From the NCBI GenBank assembly GCA_964017235.1, contig OZ024929.1:21511464-21575463 (forward strand): 64,000 bases of DNA. The letters run 5' to 3'. The notes beneath the pieces were generated by a model, which was not told where the DNA came from, ran no database searches, and saw only the letters and a program-made list of their open reading frames with translations. Origin of the DNA: Sabellastarte sp. h YS-2021. Taxonomy: Eukaryota; Annelida; Polychaeta; Sabellida; Sabellidae. This document shows, in pieces, positions 23,625 through 35,690 of this stretch (position 1 is its first letter; every line of letters starts with the position of its first letter). A program made the position numbers and the translations under genes.

Positions 23625-24300
23625 ACTTGAATAAACCAGTTAACTAACTTAAATATATGAGTTAGCTAACTTGAATATACGAGTTAATAACTGGAATATC
23701 CTAGTTACTAACTTGAGTACGAGTTGTATATTCCGGTTAGCTAACTGGTATATTCCAGTTAGTTACTTGTATATTCCAGTTAGCTAACTCATATATTCAA
23801 GTTAGCTAACTCATATATTCAAGTTAGTTAACTGGTTTATTTAAGTTAGTAACTTGTATGTTGCAGTTACTAACTCAAAGATACCAGTTACTAACTCATA
23901 TATTCTAGTTAGTTACTCGCATATTCCAGTCAACTGACTGGTATATGCAAGTTAGTTAACTGGTATATCCAAGTTAGTAATTTGTATATTCCAGTTACTA
24001 ACTGATATATTCCATTTAGTAACTCGTATATTTCAACTACTTAACTCCTATATTCAAGTTAGCTAACTCATATATTTAAGTTAGTTAACTGGTTTATTCA
24101 AGTTAGTAACTTGAATGTACACGTAACTAACAGTTACTAGCAGTTACTAACTCATATATTCTAGTTAGTAACTCTTATATTCCAGTTAGCTAACTCGTAT
24201 ATTCAAGTTAGCTTGCTGATGTATTCAAGTTAGGTAACTGGTATATTCAAGTTAGTAACAGGTACATTCAAGTTACTAACTTGAATATTCAAGTTAGTAA
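23625..24300. repeat. Minisatellite array, ~21 bp near-palindromic unit
   Basis: About 30 units of the form AGTTAGTAACT(T/C)GTATATTC, with AGTTAGCTAACT (a perfect palindrome) and AGTTAACT variants. They alternate with TATATTCCAG or TATATTCAAG linkers. The near-palindromic core means single strands could fold at many points. Confidence 0.92.
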
Positions 24301-24772
24301 AATAAAAAAAAATCTTTGGCAGTCCAGCGCTTCCATAGATCTCTTGTGCTGTTCTGTAGAACACAATAAATTTAATAACAAACTGTTTGAACATCAACAT
24401 GTGACATGTTTCTGTTTTTTAGTTTAAAACCAGATCTGTCAAAGCATTTTGCTTATTTAGCTAGTACTTACAAACTAAATTAAATGGACTGATTGGCTTA
24501 CTTGTAAGACAATCTGGTTTCCCCCAGTGTGGTTCGTTGTTCAAATCTCAGCTTTTATATGAATACATTTGGCAATTTAACTTACAGTGAATTTTGCACT
24601 ACCATCTTCCACTGTAGCCTGTTGTGATAATTTCTGTTTGTCACCTGAAGTAAGTTACCATAATAATATATAGCTTCTTACATCCTGATAAAATATAACA
24701 ATGAAGCTCAATATGACATGTCTATTAAGTTCAGGGTTATGTGCAGCAGCAGTTTTCTTGATTAATACCCCA

Positions 24773-25557
24773 GTCACACTACAGGCTGTATAACCCATGG
24801 TTATAGAAGTTGGACAAAAAGCCCTTGTCCTTCAACTACCTCCACTACTGTCTGAGGTACATATACAACCTTGTGACAAAGTGGCGAAACGTCCATCATC
24901 TTGGGCGTTCTACGGAAGTTTTAAAATGTTCAAATTTCCACCTCTGAATTTGGTACCGTGGGCATGCAGACAAATGTGAGCATGTGCAGATTAATTTCTT
25001 GCTACGATAACTGAAGGTGTAGTCCACAGTGTATATAAGGTTGTGACTCAGTTATCTTTTGGTGTAACAACCTAAAGTGAGTGGCGGTTACAGAAATGTT
25101 TCATCACTCTGTCACAACTTCGCATATGAACCTCACATAGTAGTTGAATAACGGGTGTGTTTCACCTAATGCCTATAACCGTGGCTTATACCACCTATAG
25201 GGGCCACGGTGGCGTAGTGATAACGCACTTGCCTTCCACTTCTGAGATCAGAGTTCAAACCCCGGGCTGACCTCAAGTGGGAAAGCTGGTAGCTGCTTGC
25301 CGTTGGTCGGCAGTTTACAGTACAGAACCTTGACCAGCTGTAAGTACTGGTTTCCTCTGCCCTTCCAACTACCCGCTGAGATATGACCTGTACAGTGTTG
25401 AAAGCGACGTAAAACCCCAAGTAAATAAATATACAACCTATAGTGTGATGGAATCACCAAATCTTGGAAGATATGAGGTTTCCTTGGACACAGTTCTGCT
25501 GCGGAGTAAAAACCTCTAACCGCGGAACATACTGCCTGTATTGTGACTGGGGCATTA
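24773..25557. mobile_element. TIR DNA element (CCCCAGTCACA family), copy 2
   Basis: The left end CCCCAGTCACACTACAGGC (24768-24786) is mirrored by GCCTGTATTGTGACTGGGGC (25533-25553). It shares internal blocks with 15510-16362 in order. It is non-coding and interrupted by SINE A at 25201-25435. Confidence 0.8.
25201..25435 (+). mobile_element. SINE family A, full-length copy with 8 bp TSD
   Basis: The head (GGGGCCACGGTGGCGTAGTG, GTTCAAACCCC), body and AAATAAATATAC tail are intact. ACCTATAG at 25193-25200 recurs at 25436-25443. It sits at a different position in its host TIR element than the SINE in the 15.5 kb copy. Confidence 0.93.
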
Positions 25558-25676
25558 GAAAGGATCAATGAATGAAAATATAGCTACCAAGAATAGGCAT
25601 AATAATAAAGAGTAGAACTTTATTTCATCTCAACAAGAAACAATTCAGTTGTACATATTTAACGTATATATATCCC

Positions 25677-25925
25677 AGGGGCGTATCCAGCTTTTAAGTA
25701 AGGTGGGGGTTCACATCAGACATACCATAACTAGGGGGGTCGAGGGTTGCCCCCCCCCCCCCCGGAAAAAATTAATTTGGTAAAAATATAGTGCATTTCC
25801 TGTAAACTTAACACCACTCTCAAGAAAAAATTTTGTACTTTGAGTTGAACCCCTTTACATTATTTTTCAAGGGGGGGGGGGGGGGGGGGGGGTTCGAACC
25901 CCCTGACCCCCCCCTGGATCCGCTA
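25677..25925. mobile_element. Short TIR element with C and G tracts
   Basis: The left end AGGGGCGTATCCAGC is mirrored by the right end CTGGATCCGCT (TIR of about 11-15 bp with mismatches). A poly(C) run near 25751-25764 and a poly(G) run of about 22 near 25871-25892 lie inside, and GTTCGAACCCCC follows. The short length and absence of coding suggest a MITE. Confidence 0.55.
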
Positions 25926-26039
25926 GTAGATATCCTCTAATATCTTTAAAGATAAAAAATGTACCAATTACTGGTACTTTATTATAAATATTTATTTGGT
26001 AATAAGTTCATATTATCATGGTGAAATTTATACAACAAC

Positions 26040-27540
26040 ATAAATAAACTAGATTGGGCCAACTCGGCGCCAACATATCCCCAGACAGGTCATCACTCAC
26101 GCCACAGGTTTTGATTGGGAATTTTTTATTTAATCCATTTGTTGTATGCCATAAATATTGGGAAAAGTTATATGAACTTCAGCACATCAATCTACTAAGT
26201 TTATATCTTCCCAAGGAAGATGGTTTATCCCCAGACGTCGAATACATAACTCAACAGATCATATTTTCAATCTTCCTGCAATGATAACTCTGAACCTATT
26301 TTCAAAGTATTTAAATGATTGATGATTGAATGTCCATTCTAAATTCATAATTCCAAAAGCGTATCTCTGTTTCTATATTTGTTCACAAATAAAATATTAT
26401 TTAAAAATCATATATTATTTATATTATTATTTTATTATATTATTTTTAGAATTTGCATTGTTTTTCAGTTATTCATTTCCTCAATTCCTATATATGTGGT
26501 CCATATATATGCAACCTAAATATGTGACACAATCTCAGTTCTGACTCCCTTTGTCTTAGATAATTAGATAATGAAGCAAACACCACCTCCCACCCCCACC
26601 CCACCTCTCTCCCCTTCTCCACACCTCTCTCACTATTACAGAAAATCTGTATACCTTTGTTTATTTAGTGTCACACAATAGCTGGAGGTCCCAGAGGTGG
26701 GTGGGGGATGGGGGGTGGGACTACAAAGAGATGGAGTGCTGCAGCACAAATGGTAAACAAACACTTATAATATAAAAGGGGTAATCAAATACAAAAGCTC
26801 AGTTAATCTTATCACTAAAATAAAATCAAATATATAAATAAGGAATGTCTATTAAAGGCCTAAATTTTGGAGTACATACAAGAAAAACATATTGATATAT
26901 TCTCAGATGATATTTCACTTAGATGAGAGACATAGTTTGAAAGCTACAGTGCTTGAAGATGGCAAAAAGTCCATAAATTGGGTCTCTGTGGGCAATTTTG
27001 AGATCTTAAGTCGGCCTAACAGGTAAACCTACAGCCTTTAAATTTTTCACAGACAAGGATTACATATAAGAGTTACATCTAGTGCAGTTTGAGACTCATC
27101 AGAATTACCACTTCCAAATTATAGGGCAAAATAAGTTTAAAATATAGGAAAAAAGTCCTAAGTTGGGTCTTTATGGGCCTCAAAGACAATTTTCTCCTCA
27201 ACTTAAAGTCTTGATTTTCGGCACATGTACTAAGAATATATTAATGTGTTCTCAGGTAAAATTTGAGGCAGATAAACCTCATAGTTTGTGACCTAGAGGG
27301 CTCTAAGTGGCCACAAGTACAATTTCTGACCTTAAGGTGGCCATAAGTTCTTTATTATTGGGAGTTTAAGGTCACCTTAAAATAGGGATCTTCCTTTGGG
27401 TATCCTTAACATGTGTACTAAGTTTGAAAAAAAAAATATTAATCCGTTTTTGAGTTATCGCGTACACAAGGAAATTTCTACGGCGGTGGCGCGACGGACC
27501 TGAATCCAATATATCCCCGACTTTCGTCTGGGGATATAAA
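26040..27540. repeat. Interspersed repeat ending in a GGGGATAT hairpin
   Basis: The right part (26900-27480) contains diverged internal repeats (AAAAAGTCC.TAA.TTGGGTCT twice) and a stretch reading TTTTTGAGTTATCGCGTACA. It ends at GGCGCGACGGACCTGAA with the hairpin ATATCCCCGAC/GTCTGGGGATAT (27511-27537). ATATCCCCAGAC also occurs near 26077, a possible opposite end. No coding seen. The type is familiar from marine invertebrate genomes; classification is unknown to me. Confidence 0.5.
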
Positions 27541-28941
27541 TACTGCTTTTGTGCTCTATGCAGCGAGCAAGCTGCACTACAGTACAAACCAGGAACTCAG
27601 ATAAGGAATCTCAGTACTTTTCTAAACACTTTAAATTACTTATATCTAGTTCATATGGGTTTAAAATCATTTGTATAATGAACAATTAGAATTTTAACTT
27701 CAGTTATTGATAATGCAACAAAATAATATTTGATACGGTTCAATACGCTTTACAGCCTTTATAGGTTTAAACTGGTGCACATTTTTCATTTACAACAAAT
27801 AAAATTATGCAAAAAATGAAGAACATATGACGAAATTGTCTACCATATTACATGAGTAGGAAATATTTTATTATCTGTTACTCATATTATCACCAAGTGT
27901 AACTAAGAATGCTAATGATAGAAAATGGTGGCTGATACCGGACCCTTTATTGCAGAGTAAAGTGGTCCGGAAAACCAGACAACAATATTTCTATGTTCAT
28001 GGTTTTGGACTGGTAACAATTTCTTTTTTGTGTCCTTATGGAATTTTCCAAGATCTGCAGATTGGTTGCGATTGGTAACAGGCGCTTATAAAGTCAATGA
28101 ATGTGAATTTTGCAAGGTTATGACTGTGGATAGGGATATTCAATTACGTTTCAATAATTGTGGAATATTCAAACTAAGTGGTACTTGTAGTATATTATTG
28201 TTGAAACTTCAACAATAATTCACCCTCAAGGGTATCCAGAAATTATTATTATCAGTATTGCATTAGCTGTTTGCAGATTCCAAAGGACAATAAGTAAATA
28301 CATTTGTTTTTAGCTAAACATTTTGTGGGAGATATAACTTAGGACCCATATGTACATTGTCTATCCACACCAATAAAAAAGAAGATAATATCATTTTTCT
28401 AAAGAATGCTTCAACTTTATATGATTGGTATTGTTATCATTATTTTCAACAGATTGGTTTGATCTGCACAGCCCTTTATAAAAGAGTCTGTGGACAATGC
28501 ATGTGATCTCTACCTTTAAGTGATAAAAATGCACCTCAGATATTGCAGTGCACACATGCATTCATTATATTGTACTACTACCTTACTACCTTAAATCTGA
28601 TATGTATGGTTTATTTAGCTGTATTCAGTGTAAACCTTGATAAATGAAAGGAATAACATGGGGAAAAATCCATGAGGTTATATGCAAATGAGACAATTAC
28701 CAATGTTTGCTATGTTGTTTTAGTTCACCTTCATAACCTTTACCTCATAATCCACCAGATATCTATCGAAAAATTTGACAAACAAAAGTGTAAACATAAC
28801 CTTCCTGGCTTCATAAAGACAACAACTAAAGTTTTTACTACCCATTGAACCGAATTTTTAATTTGTATCAGCTGGTGGACCAGGGTTTAAAACTCTAATC
28901 TGTAATACCACAGAAAAGGTATCAACCATTGTTTTCCTCAT
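27541..28941. other. Downstream region of gene B, no gene seen
   Basis: AT-rich, with no credible exon. The 3' UTR of gene B should lie in its right part (below 28942); its end was not determined. Confidence 0.4.
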
Positions 28942-31906
28942 CTAATGAAACCCCCAGTTATCATATACATGAGACTGACTTCTCCCATGATTTTCCTCAT
29001 TACGCCTGAAACCAATCCTCCGGGGTTCCCTAGTAAATTCCATGCGTTCCACTAATCCAGCTGCATACAGATCCATGCTACCTCCGATTCCAGCCCCAGG
29101 CGCATAATGCCTTAAGTCTCCTGTTCGAGTATGTTCACTTGTACGTGAGTCACGACTAAAGTATGGCCATTTTGGTTTAGTGGCAGAAGCTCTGATATCA
29201 CCCGTGGATACATATCGAGGGTCACCAAGAACACTAGGATGCCTTGTGTCTGGATACATTGGTCTGAACATATCAGCATTGCCCTGTCTTAAATCTATAT
29301 TCTTGACATATATTGGATCCTTCTTGAGACTCTTGCTGTAAACTTTCCTTTCACGAATATCCTCTGGTCTTGCATATATCACATGATTGCCTTGATCCTC
29401 TCGGTCATCATAAGAATCTGGCGGTTTCTCTGGAACATGATTATTGTCTCCAGTATTGTTGTTTTCCTCTTCTTTGATATCCTGTAACTTGGAACCTTTG
29501 ATGTCACTACTTTTAGCATACAAGCTTTTAGACTTTTTACCTGATTGTAACTTAGAGATGACATCACCTGTCTTTCTGAAGAGGTTAAAGAAGGAGGATT
29601 TCTTAGACTTAGTCTGCGTACTCTTTGCAGATGTAACACTTGAGTCAAATGACTTCCAGCTTCCCGTGGGCTTTGAAGGCTCTTTATCCTTTTTTGAGCC
29701 CTTTTTCAGTTTGTGTTTCACCTCTGTACTTTTGATGTAGACAGGATCTAAAGCATCTAATGTGGAGTAAGTTCTTGATATTGTAGACATTCTCTTTTTC
29801 ACAGCATTGCTGGCAAACAATTCTGCCTGCTTTTGTCTAGTGACATACGGACACTCCTCAGGTTCCGATTCACAAGAACTACTCTCATTTCCGGCATATG
29901 ATGTACCTGGTGATGTTATGTTGTCAAAGCTAGATCCAGGACCTGGTGATTCCGGATCTGGAGAGCTGGATTCCTGATTGTTACTACCATAATCTGGTTC
30001 CGGCTCATGGTAAGGTATATCAGGTATAAAAACGTGCATGTCTGGATCAACACCATCAGCTGAAGGCATTGTAGTAGTAACAGCAGATGCCCTGACATCA
30101 TCTCTGACTGATTCTTGTCTCTGCACTTTGGATTTCTTACTACTCACAGTCTTGTGGCTGAAAAGGGACTTACTCTTCCAAGTGTTAGCTTGGCCCTTAT
30201 CCAATATTTGGCTTCCATGGAAGCTATCATCTGAGACCTTTGAAGTCCGCTTTTTGATTGTTTTCACCCTTGGTATACCAAAGTGTAAAAAACGCTTGAC
30301 ACCAAGTGAGGAGATATTGTCAACAGAAGCCGAGTATGTGAGCAGTGTCTTAGGATTCTCAGACGGATGGTCAGTTTTGTGTAGATAAGCATCCAAAGGC
30401 TCTACATCAACCTGTTTGATATATAATATATATATGATTATCAGTTTAAAAAATTTTGCACATGCAAATGAAATATTGGTATTATATTTGTCACTATTTC
30501 GCATGGCAAGTTACCATGTAGGTACAAGAATGGGCTATCTGCAATTCAATTATTGTAATTACCAGGATGACCAGTAGTGACCATAATTTATTTGTAGGAA
30601 TCTGTTATAAAAAGTATATGATTACATATAGTTGCTTAATGCCCATTTACAACAAATGACATTCTGGTATTGATCATTAAGCCAAAACTTCCTTTAAGAC
30701 AGGGACCCCATTTTGTTATTTGTATGTCGTGGCCAACAGCTTATGAAGGCATATTGCCTACAGATATACTCTTCAGCAGTGAACTGTACTTCATACAAGT
30801 TCCCATCTGCACTCAAAACAAAAAAGTATTATATTATTACAACAAAATGTACTTCCCTAATTATTTTCTGAAAAAGTTACATCACTACATTTAGGATAGG
30901 GTGATTGACTGATTGCAATGGCCCAGTGGTTAACCTGATTTGGGTTTGGCAAGTGCCTTAGAGTCTGTCATGATGACAAGTGCTGTAATAGTACTCGTTA
31001 CATTACATTTACCTTGCATGCCCCTCGACTTTCCTTATGATAAGGAGTTCCCACTGAGTTCCCCTTTGTGGGGAAGATATTGCGCCTGCAAATCATTAGA
31101 TTAGATTAGATTTAATGTATCTGCATACTTTAGCAGTTGTGGGGATAAAATAAAGCAGTGGATATACACTGGTACAGTGTCTGCACTGGAAAGCACTAGA
31201 CAGGGGCAAGCACCAATCCATTTCCTCTTTTAGCTCAGTGTCATATTTAAATTCAGCACTTGAGAGATGGGAGGCAAGTGTGTTGCCCTGAGGTTACTAA
31301 ATAGTCACGGAGTAATTACAGTATAGAAGTATAGTATACATTTTTATACTCAACATGCTATCTCCATGTGCTACAGGACTCGAACTATTTGATCCATCCC
31401 GATGTACAAGTACAGACCAACTTTTAAGTTACTGATATTCCCCTAACTGGAAGACAGAGGCTAAAGGATGACCATTTATCAATGTTCATAAAGTTATTTA
31501 ACCTGACACTGGGGATAGGACCCAATGACAGAGGACTGTCATTTTAAGTGATCATCCAAGCCACTATTTATCTGCCTGTACCTGGATTTGAACCGTCGTG
31601 CTCTGTGTTCTTAGGTGAGTGTTACCCACTAGGCCACAGTGGCAGACATAAGAGATATCTAATGTTCATTTAAGTCTTTCATTTCTCCTGTACAATTTTA
31701 ATGCTGTGACAACAATGATAACAACCATGAAACATGTGACCAGTCATCAGTGTACAATTTCTTACCTTATGCCTGCCTGTAAATAAGGAGGTGGCCAGCT
31801 GATCGTTAACATCAGACCTCCACTTCATCCAGAGATGGAGGTTCCTCTTCCTGGCATTCTGGAAGTCATTCTTGAAGGCGTCAGTATTCTTACTGCTGCA
31901 GGTCAT
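28942..31906 (-). CDS. Gene B: uncharacterised KWR/GIPR-block protein, two coding exons, 536 aa
   Basis: The coding exons are 31906-31766 (47 codons) and 30411-28942 (489 codons plus stop). The donor GTAAGA and acceptor AACAG join in phase 0. The ATG at 31904-31906 follows directly after an acceptor (TTACACAG), so a 5' UTR exon or further coding exon lies upstream. No known domain is recognised. Features: NLHLWMKWRSDVN at residues 22-34; FLHFGIPRVK at 88-97; a Ser/Pro/Glu-rich segment (about 163-235); a Lys/Ser-rich middle; then at least five spaced copies of a DP.Y(V/I)K..(D/E)(I/L)(R/K)-type motif (about residue 269 onward). The C terminus is HVYDNWGFH, whose YDNW could be a phosphotyrosine SH2 site. 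No signal peptide or membrane span is seen, so a cytoplasmic scaffold or a cytoplasmic tail is possible. Gene A, 8 kb away on the same strand, shares the two blocks. Confidence 0.75.
30900..31300. repeat. SINE and non-LTR tail fragments within gene B introns
   Basis: GGCCCAGTGGTTAAC and GTGCCTTAGAGTCTGT (30919-30975) resemble a tRNA-like head next to a CR1 tail. GGGAGGCAAGTGTGTTGCCC (31269-31288) is an inverted SINE A-type head. Too mutated to delimit. Confidence 0.35.
31500..31645 (-). mobile_element. tRNA-derived SINE of a third type (C)
   Basis: The - strand starts CTGCCACTGTGGCCTAGTGG and has the B-box-like GGTTCAAATCC. It continues into a body (AAATGACAGTCCTCTGTCAT, GGGTCCTATCCCCAGTGTC) unlike families A and B. 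It lies in the intron between the gene B exons. Confidence 0.55.
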
Positions 31907-32838
31907 CTGTGTAAATATTGCATGGACAAGTTCAGTGTAGCTTCATTTTGGACAGTCAAGGCAATGTTCGGGTTTTATGGTGAAGTTAATATCAGGAAAG
32001 ATCCCTATTTAATCCCAAATGTTACCATAAGAAGGCTTCTAACCTATAATCTAACAACTGAGTGTCAAATCATTAAATTCTAAACATGTTAACCACTAGA
32101 ACAGTAGTATTGCTTATGACGTACCTACCATATGGCATGACTTGGATATCAAAAGCCTATTTCTTCTCTGCTGTCTCTAGGGTTGCTTACCTTTTTATGT
32201 CTTATGATACATGAAACTGGATTTTGGTTTTGAAGAGTTTGCAACCAGGAGAGTATAAGGACTACTAAAGTTCAATAAAAATGAGACCATTGCAGCCTAT
32301 GTCAACAACTGAGATCACAATAAATGAACCGTCAGAATTTGTCCCATATTGGTATGAGCTAGGTTTCAACCCACTATCATAGAGGTGAGAGTGAAGTACC
32401 CACAAGACATATATGCACGCATAATATCATTAGTTTTCTGAAGACTCGAATTTAACTTTTTATCAACTTTCATTTCACCGATATTGAAAAGTTTTTGTTT
32501 CAGTGATAATTTCTGTACAACACAGTAGTAAAAAAAATCATCAAATAGTTAAACATTAGGAATGAAGAAACATTTTTCGATGCATTGCATATGACATAGT
32601 TGCGAAATTGGTTGATGGATCGAGTAATTTTAAATGATGCTACTTTTCACAAGAGATATCAAAACATGTTTATTCCCCCACCCCCTTCAAAATGCTTTTC
32701 AGGATGTTAAGAAAATCTAAATTATTTACCTCCTTTTGCAATTGCTTGTATTGTCAAAATATTAAACTTTTCACATGTTATGCTAATTTTGCAAATTACT
32801 TAATTGTTAAGTCATAAGCTATTCGGAATATGTATTAA
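31907..32838. other. Region 5' of gene B, no exon identified
   Basis: AT-rich sequence. Any upstream exon of gene B would be expected beyond this point; none was recognised. Confidence 0.4.
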
Positions 32839-33061
32839 GTAGTGGTGGTGGACCAGTTCACGCCCGGGTACCAATTCACGCCCACCCTCAATTTTCTTGA
32901 AGATTTATGATTTTTCATAGAGAAGATGTTTATCACATTATAGATAATCATCAAATTGATCATATACATTTGTAATTTATTGCTTAACTGTGATTGTTTT
33001 GGATAAATTTAGGGGTGGGCGTGAATTGGTACCCGGGCGTGAACTGGTCCACCACCACTAC
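32839..33061. mobile_element. 223 bp MITE with perfect 49 bp TIRs
   Basis: Arm 32839-32887 (starting GTAGTGGTGGTGGACCAG) is the exact reverse complement of 33013-33061. The arms are GC-rich (CACGCCCGGGTACC) and enclose a 125 bp AT-rich loop. Non-coding. Perfect arms imply a young copy. A short target duplication could not be decided because flank and arm end resemble each other. Confidence 0.92.
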
Positions 33062-33222
33062 AGACATATTTGATAATTTGATTGAGACCAAATAGGTTAG
33101 ATATATCTTCATTCCAGTATGATAATTGAGTGACATATAAAAAGCAGCCTTCATAATGATAGTAAATCTGACATTACACATTTTAAATATCAAAGTACTT
33201 TGTACATGTACTTACTTTTCAG

Positions 33223-33370
33223 ATGTCATTGGCTACCATGACTTTGTTTTGGGTCCTTGTGTGGCATATTACAAAAACTACCGGCCAGTATCCTTGCTGT
33301 GCAGTACATTATTATCACATTCCGAGGCCGTTCCACCCCATTTCACTGAGAGATGTGAAAACATCAAGAG
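33223..33370 (+). CDS. Candidate internal exon, 148 bp, unrecognised product
   Basis: An acceptor TTACTTTTCAG (AG at 33221-33222) and a donor GTAATTG at 33371 bracket the only open frame, which encodes VIGYHDFVLGPCVAYYKNY and ends FTERCENIKR. It enters with two bases of a split codon and leaves in phase 2. No family is recognised. It lies on the opposite strand from genes A and B, so it would be part of an interleaved gene. Its phase does not fit directly with the next candidate exon at 42341. It could be a chance frame. Confidence 0.3.
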
Positions 33371-35289
33371 GTAATTGAAGTTACCTTTTAAACATATATC
33401 ATTGATCTATGTCATTCTTTTAAATATAAGTTGTGTCATCCTTTAAATGTGTAAAATGTTGACATTTAATTATCTACTGTGTAACTTTTTCTTCACATGT
33501 TCCACCCTATCTTTTTCACTCTTGAATGTTCACTCAAGCCATATGTGTACATATGCAATAGAAGAACAGATATATATATACATAAAATAGTTTCTATTGT
33601 TTGGTTTTTATGTGTAACTTCCAATTGTTGAAGTTTATAACTTCCCCTTATAAATTCCCATATAATAAAAGGCTTAGGTCAAGTAGGTAAAATAGAAGAC
33701 ATTTTGAATCTCGAATGCTTACTACTCGCCGGAAACCCCTCTTTACATTTTAACAAATATAGTAACTGTTTTAAATTAAGTTACTTTTTCAATTTCGAGA
33801 AAGTTGAGCTTTATTAATATTTTTCTACATAGCGGAAATATTAAAAGACTTGCAGTACCATCATATTAATTATCATATTTGATAAAAGTACATCTGTCAT
33901 GGGTTGTGATTTGTACTTTATGAAGCCTGCTTTGATACTCTGGAGCAAATTGTTAGCACTTTACTGTGCCCTTGTAACATAAAGGTACAGTGGCTATATC
34001 ATTATAATAGAAATTATTCATTTGTCAACGGACCAATTTCAGAAGGGTGTGTGTTGGGGGAATGTGTAATGAAAAAACCTCAGAAACATGAGTAGTTTTA
34101 TATGGTTTGAAGATACCAGACTTACAAGGGGGGCAGAATTAACATTGGTATGAAGATATCTACAGATGGGTGTACATCAACCAAATATGTCACTGTTAAG
34201 AATTTTTGCCATTTGGGAAATTGTGGAGAATGTGTATTGACCATAAACTTGTTTTCAACTCCATAAAACGTATTAAAACACAACATTATTTTATCTAGAT
34301 TTAAATATGTTTGGAAGCTAAAACCATGATTCGGTTGGTTGAATTTAAAGAAGTGGGTACTGACAAGAAATGTAAACATTTCAATCTTTTAATAGGCAGA
34401 TACAGAGTTATTTATAGTTTTCTTCAGATTTGGGTTAAAATATATAACACTACCAAGGCTAATTCTCACTTTTATTTGTCAGTCCGCCTGACGTATTTGA
34501 AGATTCAAAAGCATATGACAAAGTAAATGTCCAATCATTTAACCTAATTAACCTAAACATGTCAAGTAATTCCAGCCTGGTTATCTGACCACAGTTGCCA
34601 TACTTTAACAGCTGACTAACTATTCTGTCAAATTTGAATACTATTCTCACAAAGAGTGAGCTTTTGCAAAGAGATAAGTTTTCAACTTGTTTCTGAACGA
34701 GGAGAGAGTCATGTAAATTGTATTGGTATTTTATGATATAGGGCAAATTATAGTCCTTTATAGACAGAAGAACCCTATTTATTAAAATTTCACTGTAATT
34801 AGCATAGTGATGGTTATCTTTTATTAAATTGAAGGGAAAATGATAATTTTACAGAAAAAGTGTATTTAATCATGGTCATGAAAACTACATGGAATAGCCT
34901 GAAAAGAAAGCCTCAACCTGACTCATAACTTTTTGAAGAACCAAGGTCATTCAATTTATGTGAAACAAAATCATGTTTCGACACAGGTAAACAAGAGGGT
35001 GGAACATTTTTTATTGAATCACTTCTGTCACGATACAAGGGCTTGTCACTCGTTTTCATACATGATTCAAACTGAATCCACAAAAGTAGGTTTCTTATGT
35101 AATTCAGTATCTTGGGGTCAATACTCACAGTCACAAATATTTTTTTAGATCATTCTTATTCTTTGAATTTTCAAAGAGGACTTGTGCAATTCCTTAAAAA
35201 ACATTCCTTAATCTGTTTGTCTGTATGTTTGTCAGTGTTCAACATTACTTGAAAAGGTTTGAACAGATTGTTCAGTATCAGAACAGTAT
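33371..35289. other. AT-rich non-coding stretch
   Basis: No exon, repeat or RNA signal strong enough to name. Short open frames here lack splice context. Confidence 0.5.
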
Positions 35290-35690
35290 CATATTTAACT
35301 AGCAAGCACTCGGAAAGCTCAAACCTCTGCCAAGCAGTTCACGTCCACACCATTTTTCCTGTTCTGGATCAGAGTATCCAGAATGTTTGCTTGTATCCAG
35401 ATCAAAGTTAGGTACGTTGTGGACACTTCTGTGTATCCTGCAGTATCCTGCATTTTTGCAAAGCAATCTGACAAATCATTATAATAAAAGGTCTTTCAAA
35501 ATACGTTGATCCAGATCACTACCTCAATCAAATCATCCGTTCCATCTGCCATGGTTGACATTTCCCGACAGTCTCGCCAAAATCCATATTTAACTTTTTG
35601 AGTGATTCTGCAAATAGACGGACGGACAAAAAATATCCAATGTTGCCAAAGCCATATCTTTTTGGCAGAGGTAAAGATCAATCATATCAT
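35290..35690 (-). repeat. Dispersed repeat (CTGCCAAAAAGATATGG type)
   Basis: AGCACTCGGAAAGCTCAAAC and CCTCTGCCAAGC on the left, and GACGGACGGACAAAAAATAT and TTTGGCAGAGG on the right, are typical of a repeat seen in other marine invertebrates. The left and right ends contain CCTCTGCCAA/TTGGCAGAGG in inverted orientation, so it may be a TIR element. Related blocks occur at 38640-38910 and 47100-47350. Confidence 0.45.

Noticed and set aside
30411-30504. Start of gene B at an ATG at 30504 (MRNSDKYNTN)
   Set aside because: The 31 extra codons are AT-rich and run across the acceptor AACAG. The exon 31906-31766 joins in phase at 30411 and adds the KWR block shared with gene A.
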